From: Enterobacteriaceae bacterium UBA2655
GTDB lineage: Bacteria > Pseudomonadota > Gammaproteobacteria > Enterobacterales > Enterobacteriaceae
Direction of reading: 5' to 3'
Assembly: GCA_002359495.1 (NCBI GenBank)
Contig: DENB01000100.1
Coordinates: 1-20,584 of the forward strand
DNA length: 20,584 nucleotides
Below are positions 1 to 9,160 of the stretch, in pieces. How positions within the stretch are numbered: position 1 is the first letter of the stretch; each line of letters starts with the position of its first letter. The position numbers were made by a program, and so were the translations under genes. The notes under the pieces were generated by a model. It was not told where the DNA came from. It ran no database searches and saw only the letters and a program-made list of their open reading frames with translations.

Positions 1-1723
1 GCCCGGCGATCGCCATTTGCAGATTGAAGTTCACGCGCTGCGCCAGAGTGCGCATCTCCTGGCTCCGGCTGCCGGCGGGAATGCGGCGCAGCAGCTGATC
101 CGCCTGCTGCCAGGCGCCGCTTTCGCTGGCGTTGATCGCGCCCGCATAAAGCTCGTTGACGCTGGCGCCGTTGCGCATCGTCGGCTGCATAACGTTGGCG
201 GCCTGCATCGCGTCGCCCTGGCTGCGGTAAATCCGCGCCAGATCGAGACGCAGCCAGCCATCGTTGGGATAACGCTGAACGCCCTGTTGCAGGATCGCAA
301 TGGCGTCGGCGCTGTTGCCGGCCGCCTGCGCCCGCTTCGCCTGCTGGCGCAGCGGATCGCTGCTGTTGCCGCGCGGCGCCACGCTCTGACGCACGCTGTC
401 CGGCAGCGAGCTGAGCAGGGTGTTCGCCTCCGCCGTGCGGTTCTGCTGACGCAGCACGTAAAACAGTCCTTCTTTCGCGTCGCGGTTCTCCGGGTCGGAT
501 TGCAGCACGGCGCGATAGGTTTGCTCCGCCTGGCCGAACTGGTTGCCGCGGCGCAACACGTCGGCGCGGAACAGCTTCGCCGCTACCCCTTTTTCGCCGT
601 CCGCCTGGGTCAAAGGCTCGCTCAGCGCAAGCGCCTGGGCGCTGTCGCCGCTTTTCAGAGCCTGCTGGGCTTGCGCGAGCCGGGCATAAAATTGCGCGTC
701 GCCCGCCTGTTTCTGGCGCGCTTCGCTCTGGTCGCCGCCCTGCTGCGCGGAACGCTGCAGATAATCCGCCGCTTCGCTGTAATTGCCGCTGCGCTGCGCG
801 ACGTAGCCCATGCCCGCCAGCGCGTCGGCATCTTGCGGGTTCGCCTGCAGAGCTTTGCTGAAGTTCTCTTGCGCGCCAGCGACATCGCCGCTGTTCAGCG
901 CGCTATAGCCGGCGCCTTTCTCCGCGCCGCCCGCGTTTTTACGATAATAGTCCATCACTGCCGCGTCCTGCGGATGGCGCTGCTGCCAGGTCTGATAGAG
1001 TTCGGCGTCCTGCGGCTGCGGCGCCAGCCACAGCAGCGCCTGACGCAGCGAACCGTCCGCCTCTTTGTTGCCGTCCGCCAGACGGCTCAGCACGTCAATA
1101 CCCTCGCGCCGCGTCGACGCCTGATAGGTCAGGACCTTGCCCAGCGCCAGCTGCGCATTCGCATTCTGCGGATGCGCGGCGGCGAACTGCCGCAGGTTAT
1201 CCACCGCTTGCGGCAGCAGAGAGCGATCGCCCGCCATCGTCAGATAATATTCCGCCGCCACGCTGGCCGGCGGCTCGTTGCCGCTAAAGGTATTGCGCCA
1301 GGTCTGCAGCGCCGCCGCGATATTGCCGCTGCGCGCCTGCTGGCGCGCCAGCGTCAGCTGCGCCTGCGGGATGGTTTGCAGCTGGCGCGCGCTATCCAGC
1401 TCGGCCAGATGCGGATCGTTCGGCGACGTCTGACTTAGCCGCGCGCGCCACTGGGCGGCCGCTGCGCTGTCGCCGCTCTGCTGCGAATAGAGCGCCAGCA
1501 GATAAAGCGCCTCGGTGTTGTTCGCCTCGACCATCAACACTTTTTGCAATGCCGCTTTCGCCAAATCGTCATGCGCTTTCTGATGCCAGTAAGCGGCCTG
1601 ATCGAACAGCGCCTGCAGCGCCGGATTACTGCTTTCCGCCGCCAGCAGCGGCTGCGACAGCGTCAGCACGCCACCCAGCAGCAGGGCATGACGAATACCT
1701 GCGCTCAGCAAATTTTTTTTCAT
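1..1723 (-). CDS. bcsC: Cellulose synthase outer-membrane/TPR subunit BcsC, N-terminal part (cut by window edge)
   Basis: BcsC exports the cellulose chain: a periplasmic TPR scaffold leads to an outer-membrane beta-barrel. I read 574 codons without a stop from the ATG at 1723 to the window edge. The E. coli protein is about 1,150 residues, so roughly the N-terminal half is here and the barrel is not. The N-terminus has a signal peptide (MKKN, a hydrophobic core, cleavage near residue 28 in LLA-AES). After it come Ala/Leu/Gln-rich helical repeats typical of TPRs, with tracts such as NTEALYLLALYSQQSGD. The start lies only 2 nt after the bcsB stop, so translation is probably coupled. Because bcsC directly follows bcsB, the cellulase gene bcsZ is not in its E. 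coli position. The long open frame on the opposite strand is a shadow of this GC-rich gene. Confidence 0.93.
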   Translation of the reverse strand, partial: MKKNLLSAGIRHALLLGGVLTLSQPLLAAESSNPALQALFDQAAYWHQKAHDDLAKAALQKVLMVEANNTEALYLLALYSQQSGDSAAAAQWRARLSQTSPNDPHLAELDSARQLQTIPQAQLTLARQQARSGNIAAALQTWRNTFSGNEPPASVAAEYYLTMAGDRSLLPQAVDNLRQFAAAHPQNANAQLALGKVLTYQASTRREGIDVLSRLADGNKEADGSLRQALLWLAPQPQDAELYQTWQQRHPQDAAVMDYYRKNAGGAEKGAGYSALNSGDVAGAQENFSKALQANPQDADALAGMGYVAQRSGNYSEAADYLQRSAQQGGDQSEARQKQAGDAQFYARLAQAQQALKSGDSAQALALSEPLTQADGEKGVAAKLFRADVLRRGNQFGQAEQTYRAVLQSDPENRDAKEGLFYVLRQQNRTAEANTLLSSLPDSVRQSVAPRGNSSDPLRQQAKRAQAAGNSADAIAILQQGVQRYPNDGWLRLDLARIYRSQGDAMQAANVMQPTMRNGASVNELYAGAINASESGAWQQADQLLRRIPAGSRSQEMRTLAQRVNFNLQMAIAG

Positions 1724-1725
1724 TG

Positions 1726-4125
1726 TTATTGTCCTTCTTTCTTGCCGGAATCGCTTTCGTCCTGCCGATGCAGACGACGCCGCGCATGGCGTTGCAACAT
1801 GACCCAGGCCGCCAGTCCTATCGCGCCGGAGAGCAACAGGGCGACCAGCGCCATCAAAACGGAATGTTGGTTGGCATACCACACCACCATCATGTACCAG
1901 GGCATTTCGCCGCTCGGGAACTGCGGCCCGACGCGGAAGCTGCGAATGCCGTTTTCATCGGTAATGATGGCGGTATCGCCGCGAATGCCCGCGTTGATGC
2001 GCGGCGAGTTGAGATCGTCATGCAGACGCATCAGCTGTTCATCGCTGGTGGCGACCGTCATGACGACCACGCGGTCGCGGCTCCAGGGCGAGCGATAGCT
2101 GACGAAACCGCGCCAGGATTCGTTCGAAGAGAAGTAACGATCGGCATCCAGCTGCTGGCGATACCAGTCGCCGCCGACCCAGCTGCGCAGCTTGTCCCAG
2201 CTATCCGGCTCTTTGACGCCCAGCGTCGAACCGCTGGTTTCATAAGGCGAGCGCGCCAGCATCGCCTGGTTAAACACGCTGTCTTGCGTCGTGCTTACCG
2301 CCAGCACGTCGCTCTGTTGCAGACGCGCCAGGTTGGCTCCGCCTTCCGGCAGGCCGAACAGCACATGGTTCTGCGCCAGCGCCACGCCGGTCGCGGTGCC
2401 GGCGCGCGCCGCCATATCCAGCAGCGTGCCAATCTCCGCATCGCTGGGCTGTGCGGGAAGCAGCAGCAGGGTCTGGCTATAATCCGCCAGACGCGAGAAC
2501 GGGAACGACGCACCGACGAAGTAGGAGAGGTTCGGCAGCAGCGAGAAATGACGCGTATGGCTGAGGTCGATCCAGGAATCCTCTTCGATACGGCTTTTGA
2601 TGTTGTTATTAAGCAGCACGCTGCAAGGTGCATCCGCTTTCGGCTTGATGTTGTAGTAGAGCGCCAGCTGGTTATCGCCGTAGATCAGGTAAGGATCCAG
2701 CTTGATCTGGTACTTTTCCTGGCGCGCATCGCCGCCCAGCCGACGCCAGGCGCTCTCCAGCAGCCCCTCTTTATTCACCGTCAGATTGCGTAAAAAGGTG
2801 CCGTTCAGCGTGACGTTCAGCACCGAGCGGCTCTCATCGATCCAGCTCTCGGATGGAAAACGGTAATGCAGGTTCACCGGAATGGTGTCGCCGTCCCACA
2901 GAAAGAGATCCGGCGCGGCGCGGAAGTTAACGCGCAGCGCATCGTGCCAGATACCGGTGGTGGTCAGGCTCTGATCTTTGCGCAGCAGGTCGCCCAGACG
3001 CACCGGATGGCTGGTATCGATCCAGCGCGGCGCGTCGTACGGCTTGCGGCTTGCGATCGGCTGCTCGCTGACCGTCAGGGTGCTGCCCTCTTCGGTCAGC
3101 GGCTGGCGGGTAAGACGCCAGGCGGCCTGGCGCAGCTGCGCCTCATCCTGGCCGACCACCAGCAGCAGCTTATAGAGCGGGTTAACCGGGTTATCCACCA
3201 GCTGAAGCGTCGGCGCCGTCGCTTCCGGCATCGTCAGCGCGCCGATCTGCTCGCCCGGATGGCCGAAAATAATGCCGTTCTGCTCAGGCAGCTTGCCGCG
3301 CACCACCGGGAAACGGATGCCGCGATAATCATTCTGCATGCCGAGCCACGAGGCGACCTGCGCCGCCGCGCTGACCGCATCCGGCGTCACAGCGGCCGCA
3401 AAGCCCATCGTGACGCTGGCGGCCGACATACGCAGCGGATCAAGGAAGGGGCGCGGGAAGTTGCGCAGGCTGGTGCCGATGTTGAGCTGCTGCCCTTCAA
3501 GGCTGAGCTGAGTTTTCGGCAGAATCGTCACCTGATACTGCGAGGCGCCCTGTTTTTCGCACAGCAGCTTATCCGCATCGTTGATCTGAAAACTCAGGTT
3601 GTTGCTGGAGACCACCATCGCCGCCGGAATATCCAGCTGGTAGTCGCTGGTATCGCTGTCGCTCGCGCCGAGCGGCAGGGTGCCCAGCGGCTGGCCGTTA
3701 AGCATCAGCTGCAACGAAGTGTTGCGCTCAGCCAGCGCCGGCGAAACGCGCAGCGAAAGGTTCAGGCGCGCGTTAGTGATCACTTCGTCCGAAGGCAGCG
3801 TGAAAACGATGCCCGACTGCAACTGCCCGCCGGTCAGGGTCACGCCCTGCTGCTGGCCCATCTGCGCCACGCTGAGCGTGCTGCTGATCGGCTGGTAAAG
3901 CATGGCAGGGGCCGCCGCCGCAGGCGCGGGCGCGCCAGGCAGATAGGGCGCCGCTGCTGCGGCGTCGCGCAGCTGCTGGTCGGCCTCGTCAGGCGCGGAG
4001 GGCTGCGGCTGGCTGGAAAGCGGGCTTTCCTCCGGCGTAAGCGCCGGGGTTTCCGCCCAGGCGGAAGGCAGCAGCAGCGCCGTAAGCAGCGCACTGCGCA
4101 GCAAATTTTGCGTCAGGGTTTTCAT
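1726..4125 (-). CDS. bcsB: Cellulose synthase periplasmic subunit BcsB
   Basis: BcsB is the membrane-anchored periplasmic partner of BcsA and guides the nascent glucan through the periplasm. The 799-residue length is normal for the family. Visible parts are a signal peptide (residues 1-24, ending PSAWA), a Pro/Ala-rich linker (about 25-75), a long beta-rich body alternating carbohydrate-binding and flavodoxin-like folds, and a C-terminal transmembrane helix (about 755-777) with a basic tail. The C-terminal helix is the part that docks on BcsA in known structures. Its ATG overlaps the bcsA stop in an ATGA arrangement, so synthesis is probably coupled to give matched amounts of the two subunits. 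The low-complexity linker after the signal peptide may vary between species. Identification rests on remembered family features and on context. Confidence 0.95.
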   Translation of the reverse strand: MKTLTQNLLRSALLTALLLPSAWAETPALTPEESPLSSQPQPSAPDEADQQLRDAAAAAPYLPGAPAPAAAAPAMLYQPISSTLSVAQMGQQQGVTLTGGQLQSGIVFTLPSDEVITNARLNLSLRVSPALAERNTSLQLMLNGQPLGTLPLGASDSDTSDYQLDIPAAMVVSSNNLSFQINDADKLLCEKQGASQYQVTILPKTQLSLEGQQLNIGTSLRNFPRPFLDPLRMSAASVTMGFAAAVTPDAVSAAAQVASWLGMQNDYRGIRFPVVRGKLPEQNGIIFGHPGEQIGALTMPEATAPTLQLVDNPVNPLYKLLLVVGQDEAQLRQAAWRLTRQPLTEEGSTLTVSEQPIASRKPYDAPRWIDTSHPVRLGDLLRKDQSLTTTGIWHDALRVNFRAAPDLFLWDGDTIPVNLHYRFPSESWIDESRSVLNVTLNGTFLRNLTVNKEGLLESAWRRLGGDARQEKYQIKLDPYLIYGDNQLALYYNIKPKADAPCSVLLNNNIKSRIEEDSWIDLSHTRHFSLLPNLSYFVGASFPFSRLADYSQTLLLLPAQPSDAEIGTLLDMAARAGTATGVALAQNHVLFGLPEGGANLARLQQSDVLAVSTTQDSVFNQAMLARSPYETSGSTLGVKEPDSWDKLRSWVGGDWYRQQLDADRYFSSNESWRGFVSYRSPWSRDRVVVMTVATSDEQLMRLHDDLNSPRINAGIRGDTAIITDENGIRSFRVGPQFPSGEMPWYMMVVWYANQHSVLMALVALLLSGAIGLAAWVMLQRHARRRLHRQDESDSGKKEGQ

Positions 4126-6227
4126 GCCGCGCTATCCTTTTTTACCGCGGCGGCAGAGGCTGCGCGACATTTGCTCTTACGTTCTTTCCAGCTCAGCCAG
4201 AAAAGTTCGAATACGGTACGAACGATGGTGCCGAGCGACAGCAAAATTTTATCTTGCTTATACTGAGGCTGGATCCAGGCGTCGGCGCGCGCCAGCACCA
4301 CGCGCACCAGCTCGCGGCGGCGCGCCAGCGGCATATCTTCGAAGCGCAGGCGAATCACCTTCTCATCGCTGGAGATGTGGCTGACCGGAATGGTAATGGC
4401 GCCGGAATTAAGCAGCAGATCGATCTCTTCGATTTGGTCGTGCTGGTGGCGTAAATCGGGCGCGATAAGCTGCGCGCCGCCCATCGACAAGTCGGAAGTG
4501 ACCGTGCGCGATGAAATGCCGCTGGCGTAATGAATAATCGCCGGCAGCTGCACGTCGATACGAATGGTTTTACGCACCTGTTTGGTTTCGCGCGCCACGG
4601 CAACCGCCGCCATTAAGATAATCAGGCTGAAGGTCGCCCAGCCGATATTCAGCGCGATAACCCAAGGATCGACGCCGAAATAATTATGCGCTACGGCGCG
4701 CACTACCCCGGCCACAATCGCGACGGTAAGCAGCGAGGCGACGATGACGTGCGGACGTACGATATGGAAATCAAAAAAGCCCTGATCGAGCAGGCCGCCC
4801 TTATCGGTAACGTTAAATTTGCCGTGCTTTGGCGAAAACAGCGTGATGAGCGTCGGGATGATCAAATGGAAGCACATCACGGTTTCATAAATTTCGCCCC
4901 AGAAGGTGTAGCGGAAGCGGCCGTTGATACGCGAGTTCACATAAAGCGACATGATCAGGTGCGGCAGAACATAGGCGAAAATCAGCGACGCCGAAGAGTG
5001 AATGATGTTCAGGTTGAACAGCAGGTAGGCCATCGGCGCGGTAAGGAAGATCACGCGCGGCAGACCGAACTGGAAATGCAGCATCGCGCTGAGATAGCAG
5101 AGGCGCTGTTGCCAGTTGAGGCCGCGACCGAACAGCGGGTTGTCGACGCGGAAAATCTGCGTCATGCCGCGTGCCCAGCGGGTGCGCTGCACCACATGCA
5201 GGCCGAGGCGTTCGGTCGCGAGGCCCGCCGCCAGCGGAATAGAAAGAAACGCCGAACCCCAGCCGAGGCGCTGCATTTTCAGCGCGGTATGGGCATCTTC
5301 CGTTACGGTTTCCGTAGCGAAGCCGCCGATCTCCTGCAGCGCCGAGCGGCGAATCACCGCGCAGGAGCCGCAGAAGAAGGTAGCGTTCCAGTTGTCGTTG
5401 CCCTGCTGAATCGGTCCGTAGAACAGCGCGCCCTCATTCGGCATGCTGCGCGCCGCGCGCAGGTTGCGCTCGAAGGGATCTGGCGAGTAGAAGTAGTGAG
5501 GCGTTTGCATTAGCGCCAGCTTGGGATCTTTCAAAAACGGCCCGACGGTGGCCTGCAGAAACGCGCGCGTCGCCACATGGTCGCAGTCGAAAATACAGAT
5601 CAGCTCGCCTTTGGTGATTTTCAGCGCATGGTTCAGGTTGCCCGCTTTGGCGTGGCGGTTATCGTCGCGCGTGATGTAGCCGACCCCGACGTCGGCGGCG
5701 AACCTGGCGAACTCGCTGCGCTTGCCGTCATCCAGCAGATAAACGTTCAGCTTATCGCGCGGATAGTCGATGCATTGCGCCGCCAGCACGGTATCGCGCA
5801 CCACGTCCAGACTCTCGTTATAGGTCGGAACATAGATATCGACCGTCGGCCACAGCGCGATATCGTCCGGCAATGGTTCGATAGTGCGTTTTAACGGCGA
5901 AGTGGTTTGCAGGTAGCCAAGAATTAAAATCACCCAGACATAGAGTTCGGAAATATATAAAGCAATGCCGAGAATCGCTTCGACTTCGGAATTAAACTGT
6001 AAGGTTTCCGTCGTACGCCACCACATATAACGTGTGGACATTAAGACAGAAAGAACAACCATGACAACAGTTAATTTTCGGCTTTTACTGAAGCCCATTA
6101 AAAACATTATCGCAATGCTGATTAAGCCAAATATATATTGTTTTTGGCTATCCATTGGCGTAATGACGATCACTGCCGCCACGGGAGCAAGCACCAGCAG
6201 CAGCAGGTAAAAGCCGATTTTACTCAT
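4122..6227 (-). CDS. bcsA: Cellulose synthase catalytic subunit BcsA (UDP-forming, c-di-GMP activated)
   Basis: BcsA is an inner-membrane family 2 glycosyltransferase that polymerises glucose from UDP-glucose and threads the chain through its own channel. All signature motifs are present: DDGKR (166-170), DCDH (214-217), the catalytic-base motif TED (309-311), QRTRW (347-351) and the gating loop FNVTDKGG (471-478). A C-terminal PilZ domain keeps both c-di-GMP motifs, RKTIR (552-556) and DLSMGG (579-584), so allosteric activation should be intact. Several transmembrane helices precede and follow the GT domain. At 701 residues it lacks the N-terminal extension that makes E. coli BcsA about 870 residues. 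That fits the absence of bcsE/bcsF nearby, whose products work with the cytoplasmic side in E. coli. It overlaps bcsB by 4 nt. Confidence 0.97.
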   Translation of the reverse strand: MSKIGFYLLLLVLAPVAAVIVITPMDSQKQYIFGLISIAIMFLMGFSKSRKLTVVMVVLSVLMSTRYMWWRTTETLQFNSEVEAILGIALYISELYVWVILILGYLQTTSPLKRTIEPLPDDIALWPTVDIYVPTYNESLDVVRDTVLAAQCIDYPRDKLNVYLLDDGKRSEFARFAADVGVGYITRDDNRHAKAGNLNHALKITKGELICIFDCDHVATRAFLQATVGPFLKDPKLALMQTPHYFYSPDPFERNLRAARSMPNEGALFYGPIQQGNDNWNATFFCGSCAVIRRSALQEIGGFATETVTEDAHTALKMQRLGWGSAFLSIPLAAGLATERLGLHVVQRTRWARGMTQIFRVDNPLFGRGLNWQQRLCYLSAMLHFQFGLPRVIFLTAPMAYLLFNLNIIHSSASLIFAYVLPHLIMSLYVNSRINGRFRYTFWGEIYETVMCFHLIIPTLITLFSPKHGKFNVTDKGGLLDQGFFDFHIVRPHVIVASLLTVAIVAGVVRAVAHNYFGVDPWVIALNIGWATFSLIILMAAVAVARETKQVRKTIRIDVQLPAIIHYASGISSRTVTSDLSMGGAQLIAPDLRHQHDQIEEIDLLLNSGAITIPVSHISSDEKVIRLRFEDMPLARRRELVRVVLARADAWIQPQYKQDKILLSLGTIVRTVFELFWLSWKERKSKCRAASAAAVKKDSAA

Positions 6228-6261
6228 AATTTTTCCCGGTAAAGCTCTGTCTGTTTTTTAG

Positions 6262-6276
6262 CCCGACAATGTCGGG
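6262..6276 (-). other. Intercistronic palindrome between bcsQ and bcsA
   Basis: The 52-nt gap between bcsQ and bcsA contains a perfect hairpin, CCCGACA-A-TGTCGGG. No U-tract follows it on the coding (minus) strand, so it does not look like a terminator. It could stabilise or mark a processing point in the bcs mRNA. The structure is seen; the role is inferred. Confidence 0.5.
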
Positions 6277-6279
6277 AAA

Positions 6280-7080
6280 TTAAGTGTAAGTCCGAATAGC
6301 AGCCTGAACTTCGCCGTTACCGACTTTGATATTTAATATATTTGCTACGCGCTTGCCGATCAGTTCAATATCAAATGCGGCGGCTGACGCCGGGCTGAAA
6401 TCATAAATCGACTGCTGCGACGCGTTAGCTTCCGCCACGCTTTCATCGCGCTGCACGACGCCCAGTAAATTATCGCCCAGCCGCTGCTGCATAAATGCGG
6501 TCACGTCCCGGCTAATATGGCGACGGTTATCGCTTTGGTTAAGAATAAAATAGTGGCCGCTTTTATTATTTAGCGGCTTACCCGTCATACGGTTATTTTC
6601 AATTTGCGGCAGCAGCGAAACGGAAGCGGTGTCGGCCAGCATCACCACCAGATGCATATCGGCCAGTTCGTGCATCGCTTTCAGCGCCGGTCCCGGTCCC
6701 GGCGGAAAATCCGCCACGATCACCAGCCCCGGATAATTGAGCACCGTATCCAGCCCGCGCCGTAAAAAATGCGGATCTTTCGCCAGATTGTCCTCGAAAC
6801 GCTCGCGCTGATCTTCCGTTACGTCGCCGTAAGGCAGAACGAAGATATTGCCGCCCATGGTCAAAATCGACTGACTCCAGTCAGCCTGCTCTTCCGAACG
6901 CGCGACGAAGCCGCGACCATCGCTCAGCGGCACGCCGAAGTGCAGGCGCAGCGCATTCTGAACATCGAAATCGATCGCCAGTACTTTGCTGCCTGCGCGC
7001 GCCAGTCCCCAGGCCAGATTGGCCGCCAGCGTGGTTTTACCAACGCCCCCTTTCGGCGAGCAGACACAAACTAACGGCAT
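6280..7080 (-). CDS. bcsQ: Cellulose biosynthesis ParA/MinD-like ATPase BcsQ
   Basis: BcsQ is a SIMIBI-class ATPase required for cellulose export or assembly and, in E. coli, for locating synthesis at a cell pole. The protein has 266 residues. Its N-terminus carries a full deviant Walker A, PKGGVGKTT (9-17), followed by the IDFD segment (36-39). A hydrophobic strand ending VADFPPGPGP is the switch II/Walker B region. As I recall it, E. coli K-12 BcsQ has a less canonical loop (RGGVGTTT); this one has both lysines of an active MinD-type site. The start overlaps the end of bcsO by 10 nt, and a 52-nt gap with a hairpin separates it from bcsA. Neighbours make the assignment secure; partition ATPases share the fold but not this context. 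Confidence 0.93.
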   Translation of the reverse strand: MPLVCVCSPKGGVGKTTLAANLAWGLARAGSKVLAIDFDVQNALRLHFGVPLSDGRGFVARSEEQADWSQSILTMGGNIFVLPYGDVTEDQRERFEDNLAKDPHFLRRGLDTVLNYPGLVIVADFPPGPGPALKAMHELADMHLVVMLADTASVSLLPQIENNRMTGKPLNNKSGHYFILNQSDNRRHISRDVTAFMQQRLGDNLLGVVQRDESVAEANASQQSIYDFSPASAAAFDIELIGKRVANILNIKVGNGEVQAAIRTYT

Positions 7081-7607
7081 AACGCGATCTTCTCCAGTAA
7101 GGGTTTCAGTAAGGTTGCTTTCGGCAGGCTCACCGGCTCGCTGCTGCGGGTGCGGAACAGCGCGCCGAAGCGCGCAGGCTCGGCGGCCGCTTCCTGACGG
7201 ACCGTCGTTTTCGCCGCCAGAGGATGCGCTTCAGCCGTCGCCGCAAAAGGGGACGCCGCCGTTAAAAGATTTGCCGGCGGCGCTTCCGGCTCGACAGGCT
7301 TCAGGTTGGCCGCAAGGCTATCCAGTAAAGAGGCGCGCGGCTGCGCAGCGGTTTGCGTCCGGGCAAAGGGATGCGGTTCGGGCGCCTGCGTGGACGCGCT
7401 AAGTTCGCCTGCGCGCATCGGCACAGGCGCGGGTACGTTGCGTTCTTCCCCGCTGAGAGGCGCTTCAGGATGTCCGGTTTCCAGCTGACGAATCAGCGCC
7501 CATTGACTACGCGACGTTTCCTGCGCCTGTCCTGACATGTCCTTGAAGGCGATATCGATCGTCTGCGTTTTCTCTTTGAAACGCTGCAAATCGTCGTAGT
7601 TATTCAT
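7071..7607 (-). CDS. bcsO: Cellulose biosynthesis protein BcsO (Pro/Ala-rich)
   Basis: This is the first gene of the operon. The 178-residue product has no signal peptide or membrane segment. Residues 1-35 form a charged helical block (DDLQRFKEKTQTIDIAFKD). The middle, about 50-150, is low-complexity and rich in Ala, Pro and Glu. A short ordered-looking C-terminal block contains LPKATLLKPLLEKIAL. This matches what I remember of BcsO, a proline-rich protein at the head of bcs operons in Erwiniaceae and some other enterics. Its molecular function is not established. The overlap with bcsQ suggests co-translation and possibly interaction with BcsQ (inference). The E. coli counterpart at this position, BcsR, is only about 60 residues and differs. 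The Shine-Dalgarno is weak (CAGG, 8 nt upstream). Confidence 0.8.
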   Translation of the reverse strand: MNNYDDLQRFKEKTQTIDIAFKDMSGQAQETSRSQWALIRQLETGHPEAPLSGEERNVPAPVPMRAGELSASTQAPEPHPFARTQTAAQPRASLLDSLAANLKPVEPEAPPANLLTAASPFAATAEAHPLAAKTTVRQEAAAEPARFGALFRTRSSEPVSLPKATLLKPLLEKIALCR

Positions 7608-7680
7608 GATGAAACCTGATAACGAGGGAGATTTTTTGTGGAATATATCACAATCGTTCAGGTACGGTGAGAAAATTCTG

Positions 7681-7709
7681 ATTATAAAACCCGCAGATTT
7701 AATAAAACT
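7681..7709 (-). promoter_or_regulatory. Candidate sigma-70 promoter for the bcs operon
   Basis: A perfect TATAAT lies on the minus strand at 7686-7681, about 75 nt upstream of the bcsO start. The -35 at 17-nt spacing is poor (AGTTTT), which would suit an activator-dependent promoter. A second weaker -10-like element, TATATT, lies closer to the gene. No start site is proven. Confidence 0.4.
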
Positions 7710-8107
7710 CTTTTATCTTTAAGATTAATCTTTAACGGTAAGACGGCCCCAAGAAGGCATTATTATGCCTAAAATGATAAGACCCATTAAACAAATAATG
7801 AAGGCACGAACAGAAATAGATTAACGCTAATGGCGAAAATAACTTTGGTGATTATCAGAAGCGCAACCCCTGTTTTTTCGTGCGGGATATCATTCAGAAC
7901 CGGAGAAAGTCTCAGGGCGGCGAGTCAGTAAAACAAATGTTTGTTCTGATAAAAACTTATAATGTCATTACTACGGGCTCATCATTATGGCCTGCGCTAA
8001 TTTGCCATAAGTCCTGTAAATTTCGTCGATTGAGTCAGAGCGCTATTTTTATTGTCACGCCTGGCGCGGCCATTTTTGTTATCGCCAGACTTAAGCAGCG
8101 CCACACT
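7710..8107. other. AT-rich gene-free gap between bcs and dpp
   Basis: No credible gene is seen on either strand. The stretch is much richer in A/T than its neighbours and holds a small palindrome, AGGCAT-TATT-ATGCCT (about 7756-7771), without a U-tract. In E. coli the divergent bcsEFG operon lies in this interval. No recognisable remnant of it is visible here. Confidence 0.6.
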
Positions 8108-8133
8108 AAAAAAGGCCCCGACGGGGCCTTTTA
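8108..8133 (-). terminator. Rho-independent terminator of the dpp operon
   Basis: The stem GGCCCCG/CGGGGCC is flanked by an A-tract on one side and a T-tract on the other. It begins immediately after the dppF stop. On the minus strand it reads stem then CTTTTTTAG. The symmetric tracts may also let it stop transcription in the other direction. Confidence 0.9.
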
Positions 8134-8134
8134 T

Positions 8135-9160
8135 TCAGGGACTGACTTTTTCCGCCTCGCCAGCGATGCGTCCTTCGTCCTGATCCACCGCGAAGCAGGC
8201 GATTTGCTGCTCGCCGTAACGCTTCAGCATCGGTTGCACCTTGACGCAGGTGTCGAAACGGCGACGGCAGCGCGCGTTGAAGGCGCAGCCCTGCGGCGGA
8301 TTGAGCGGACTCGGCAGCTCGCCGGTCAGCTTGATGCGTTCGCGGCGATCGTCCGGGTTGAGACGCGGCGTCGCGGAGAGCAGCGCCTGGGTGTAGGGGT
8401 GGCGAGGATTATTGAAAATCGCCTCTTTACTGCCCCTTTCCACGCAGCGGCCAAGATACATCACCATCACTTCGTCGGCGATGTGCTCCACCACAGAAAG
8501 ATCGTGCGAAATAAAGACGTAGGAGAGGCCCATCTCCTGCTGCAGATCCATCATCAGGTTCAGCACCTGCGCGCGCACCGAGACGTCGAGCGCGGAGACC
8601 GGCTCGTCGGCGATCAGCACGTCCGGCTCCAGCATCAGGCCGCGCGCGATAGCGATACGCTGACGCTGGCCGCCGGAAAACATATGCGGATAGCGATCGT
8701 AGTGTTCGGTTTTCAACCCCACTTTCGCCATCATCTCCAGCGTTTTTTCCCGCCGTTCCGCTTTGCTCAGGCTGGTATTGATCAGCAGCGGCTCTTCCAG
8801 AATCTGGCTGATTTTCTTGCGCGGGTTCAGCGAGCCGTAGGGGTTCTGGAACACAATCTGGATTTTTTGCCGACGCAGCTTCTGCGCTTGCGGATCGTGC
8901 TTCAGCAGATCCTGGCCATGCCAGTAGAGCTCGCCTTCGGTCGGCGTTTCAATCATGGTCAGCAGGCGGCCCAGCGTGGACTTGCCGCAGCCTGATTCGC
9001 CCACCACCGCCAGGGTTTTACCGCGCTCCAGGTTAAAAGAGACGCCGTCCAGTGCTTTCACCAGCCGCTGTTCGCCGAACAGGCCCTTTTTCACCGGGTA
9101 ATGTTTTTTCAGGTCAATCGCCTGCAGCAGATAATCCTGCCGGGTATTTTCAGGATTCAT
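8135..9160 (-). CDS. dppF: Dipeptide ABC transporter ATPase DppF
   Basis: DppF is one of the two cytoplasmic ATPases that drive dipeptide (and, in E. coli, heme) uptake through DppBC. Landmarks are Walker [10 protein letters not shown] (54-62), Q-loop FQNP (104-107), signature FSGGQRQR (161-168), Walker B VLIADEP (181-187) and switch histidine H219. The C-terminal oligopeptide/dipeptide extension has four cysteines (292, 298, 305, 322) spaced C-x5-C-x6-C-x16-C. I chose the ATG at 9160 (341 residues) because GGGAG lies 8 nt upstream and the N-terminus then matches E. coli DppF; an upstream ATG at 9181 would add 7 residues. It overlaps the dppD end by 11 nt and is the last gene of the operon. 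Confidence 0.96.
   Translation of the reverse strand: MNPENTRQDYLLQAIDLKKHYPVKKGLFGEQRLVKALDGVSFNLERGKTLAVVGESGCGKSTLGRLLTMIETPTEGELYWHGQDLLKHDPQAQKLRRQKIQIVFQNPYGSLNPRKKISQILEEPLLINTSLSKAERREKTLEMMAKVGLKTEHYDRYPHMFSGGQRQRIAIARGLMLEPDVLIADEPVSALDVSVRAQVLNLMMDLQQEMGLSYVFISHDLSVVEHIADEVMVMYLGRCVERGSKEAIFNNPRHPYTQALLSATPRLNPDDRRERIKLTGELPSPLNPPQGCAFNARCRRRFDTCVKVQPMLKRYGEQQIACFAVDQDEGRIAGEAEKVSP

Noticed and set aside
17..1438. Long open frame on the plus strand opposite bcsC
   Set aside because: It mirrors the codon phase of bcsC in GC-rich DNA, encodes an Arg/Leu/Ala/Gln-rich product with no family features and has no ribosome site.
1549..4266. Long plus-strand open frames opposite bcsB
   Set aside because: They are antisense shadows of a complete, conserved bcsB.
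7880..8134. Open frame entering dppF antisense
   Set aside because: Its body is the complement of dppF and the leader shows no coding character.
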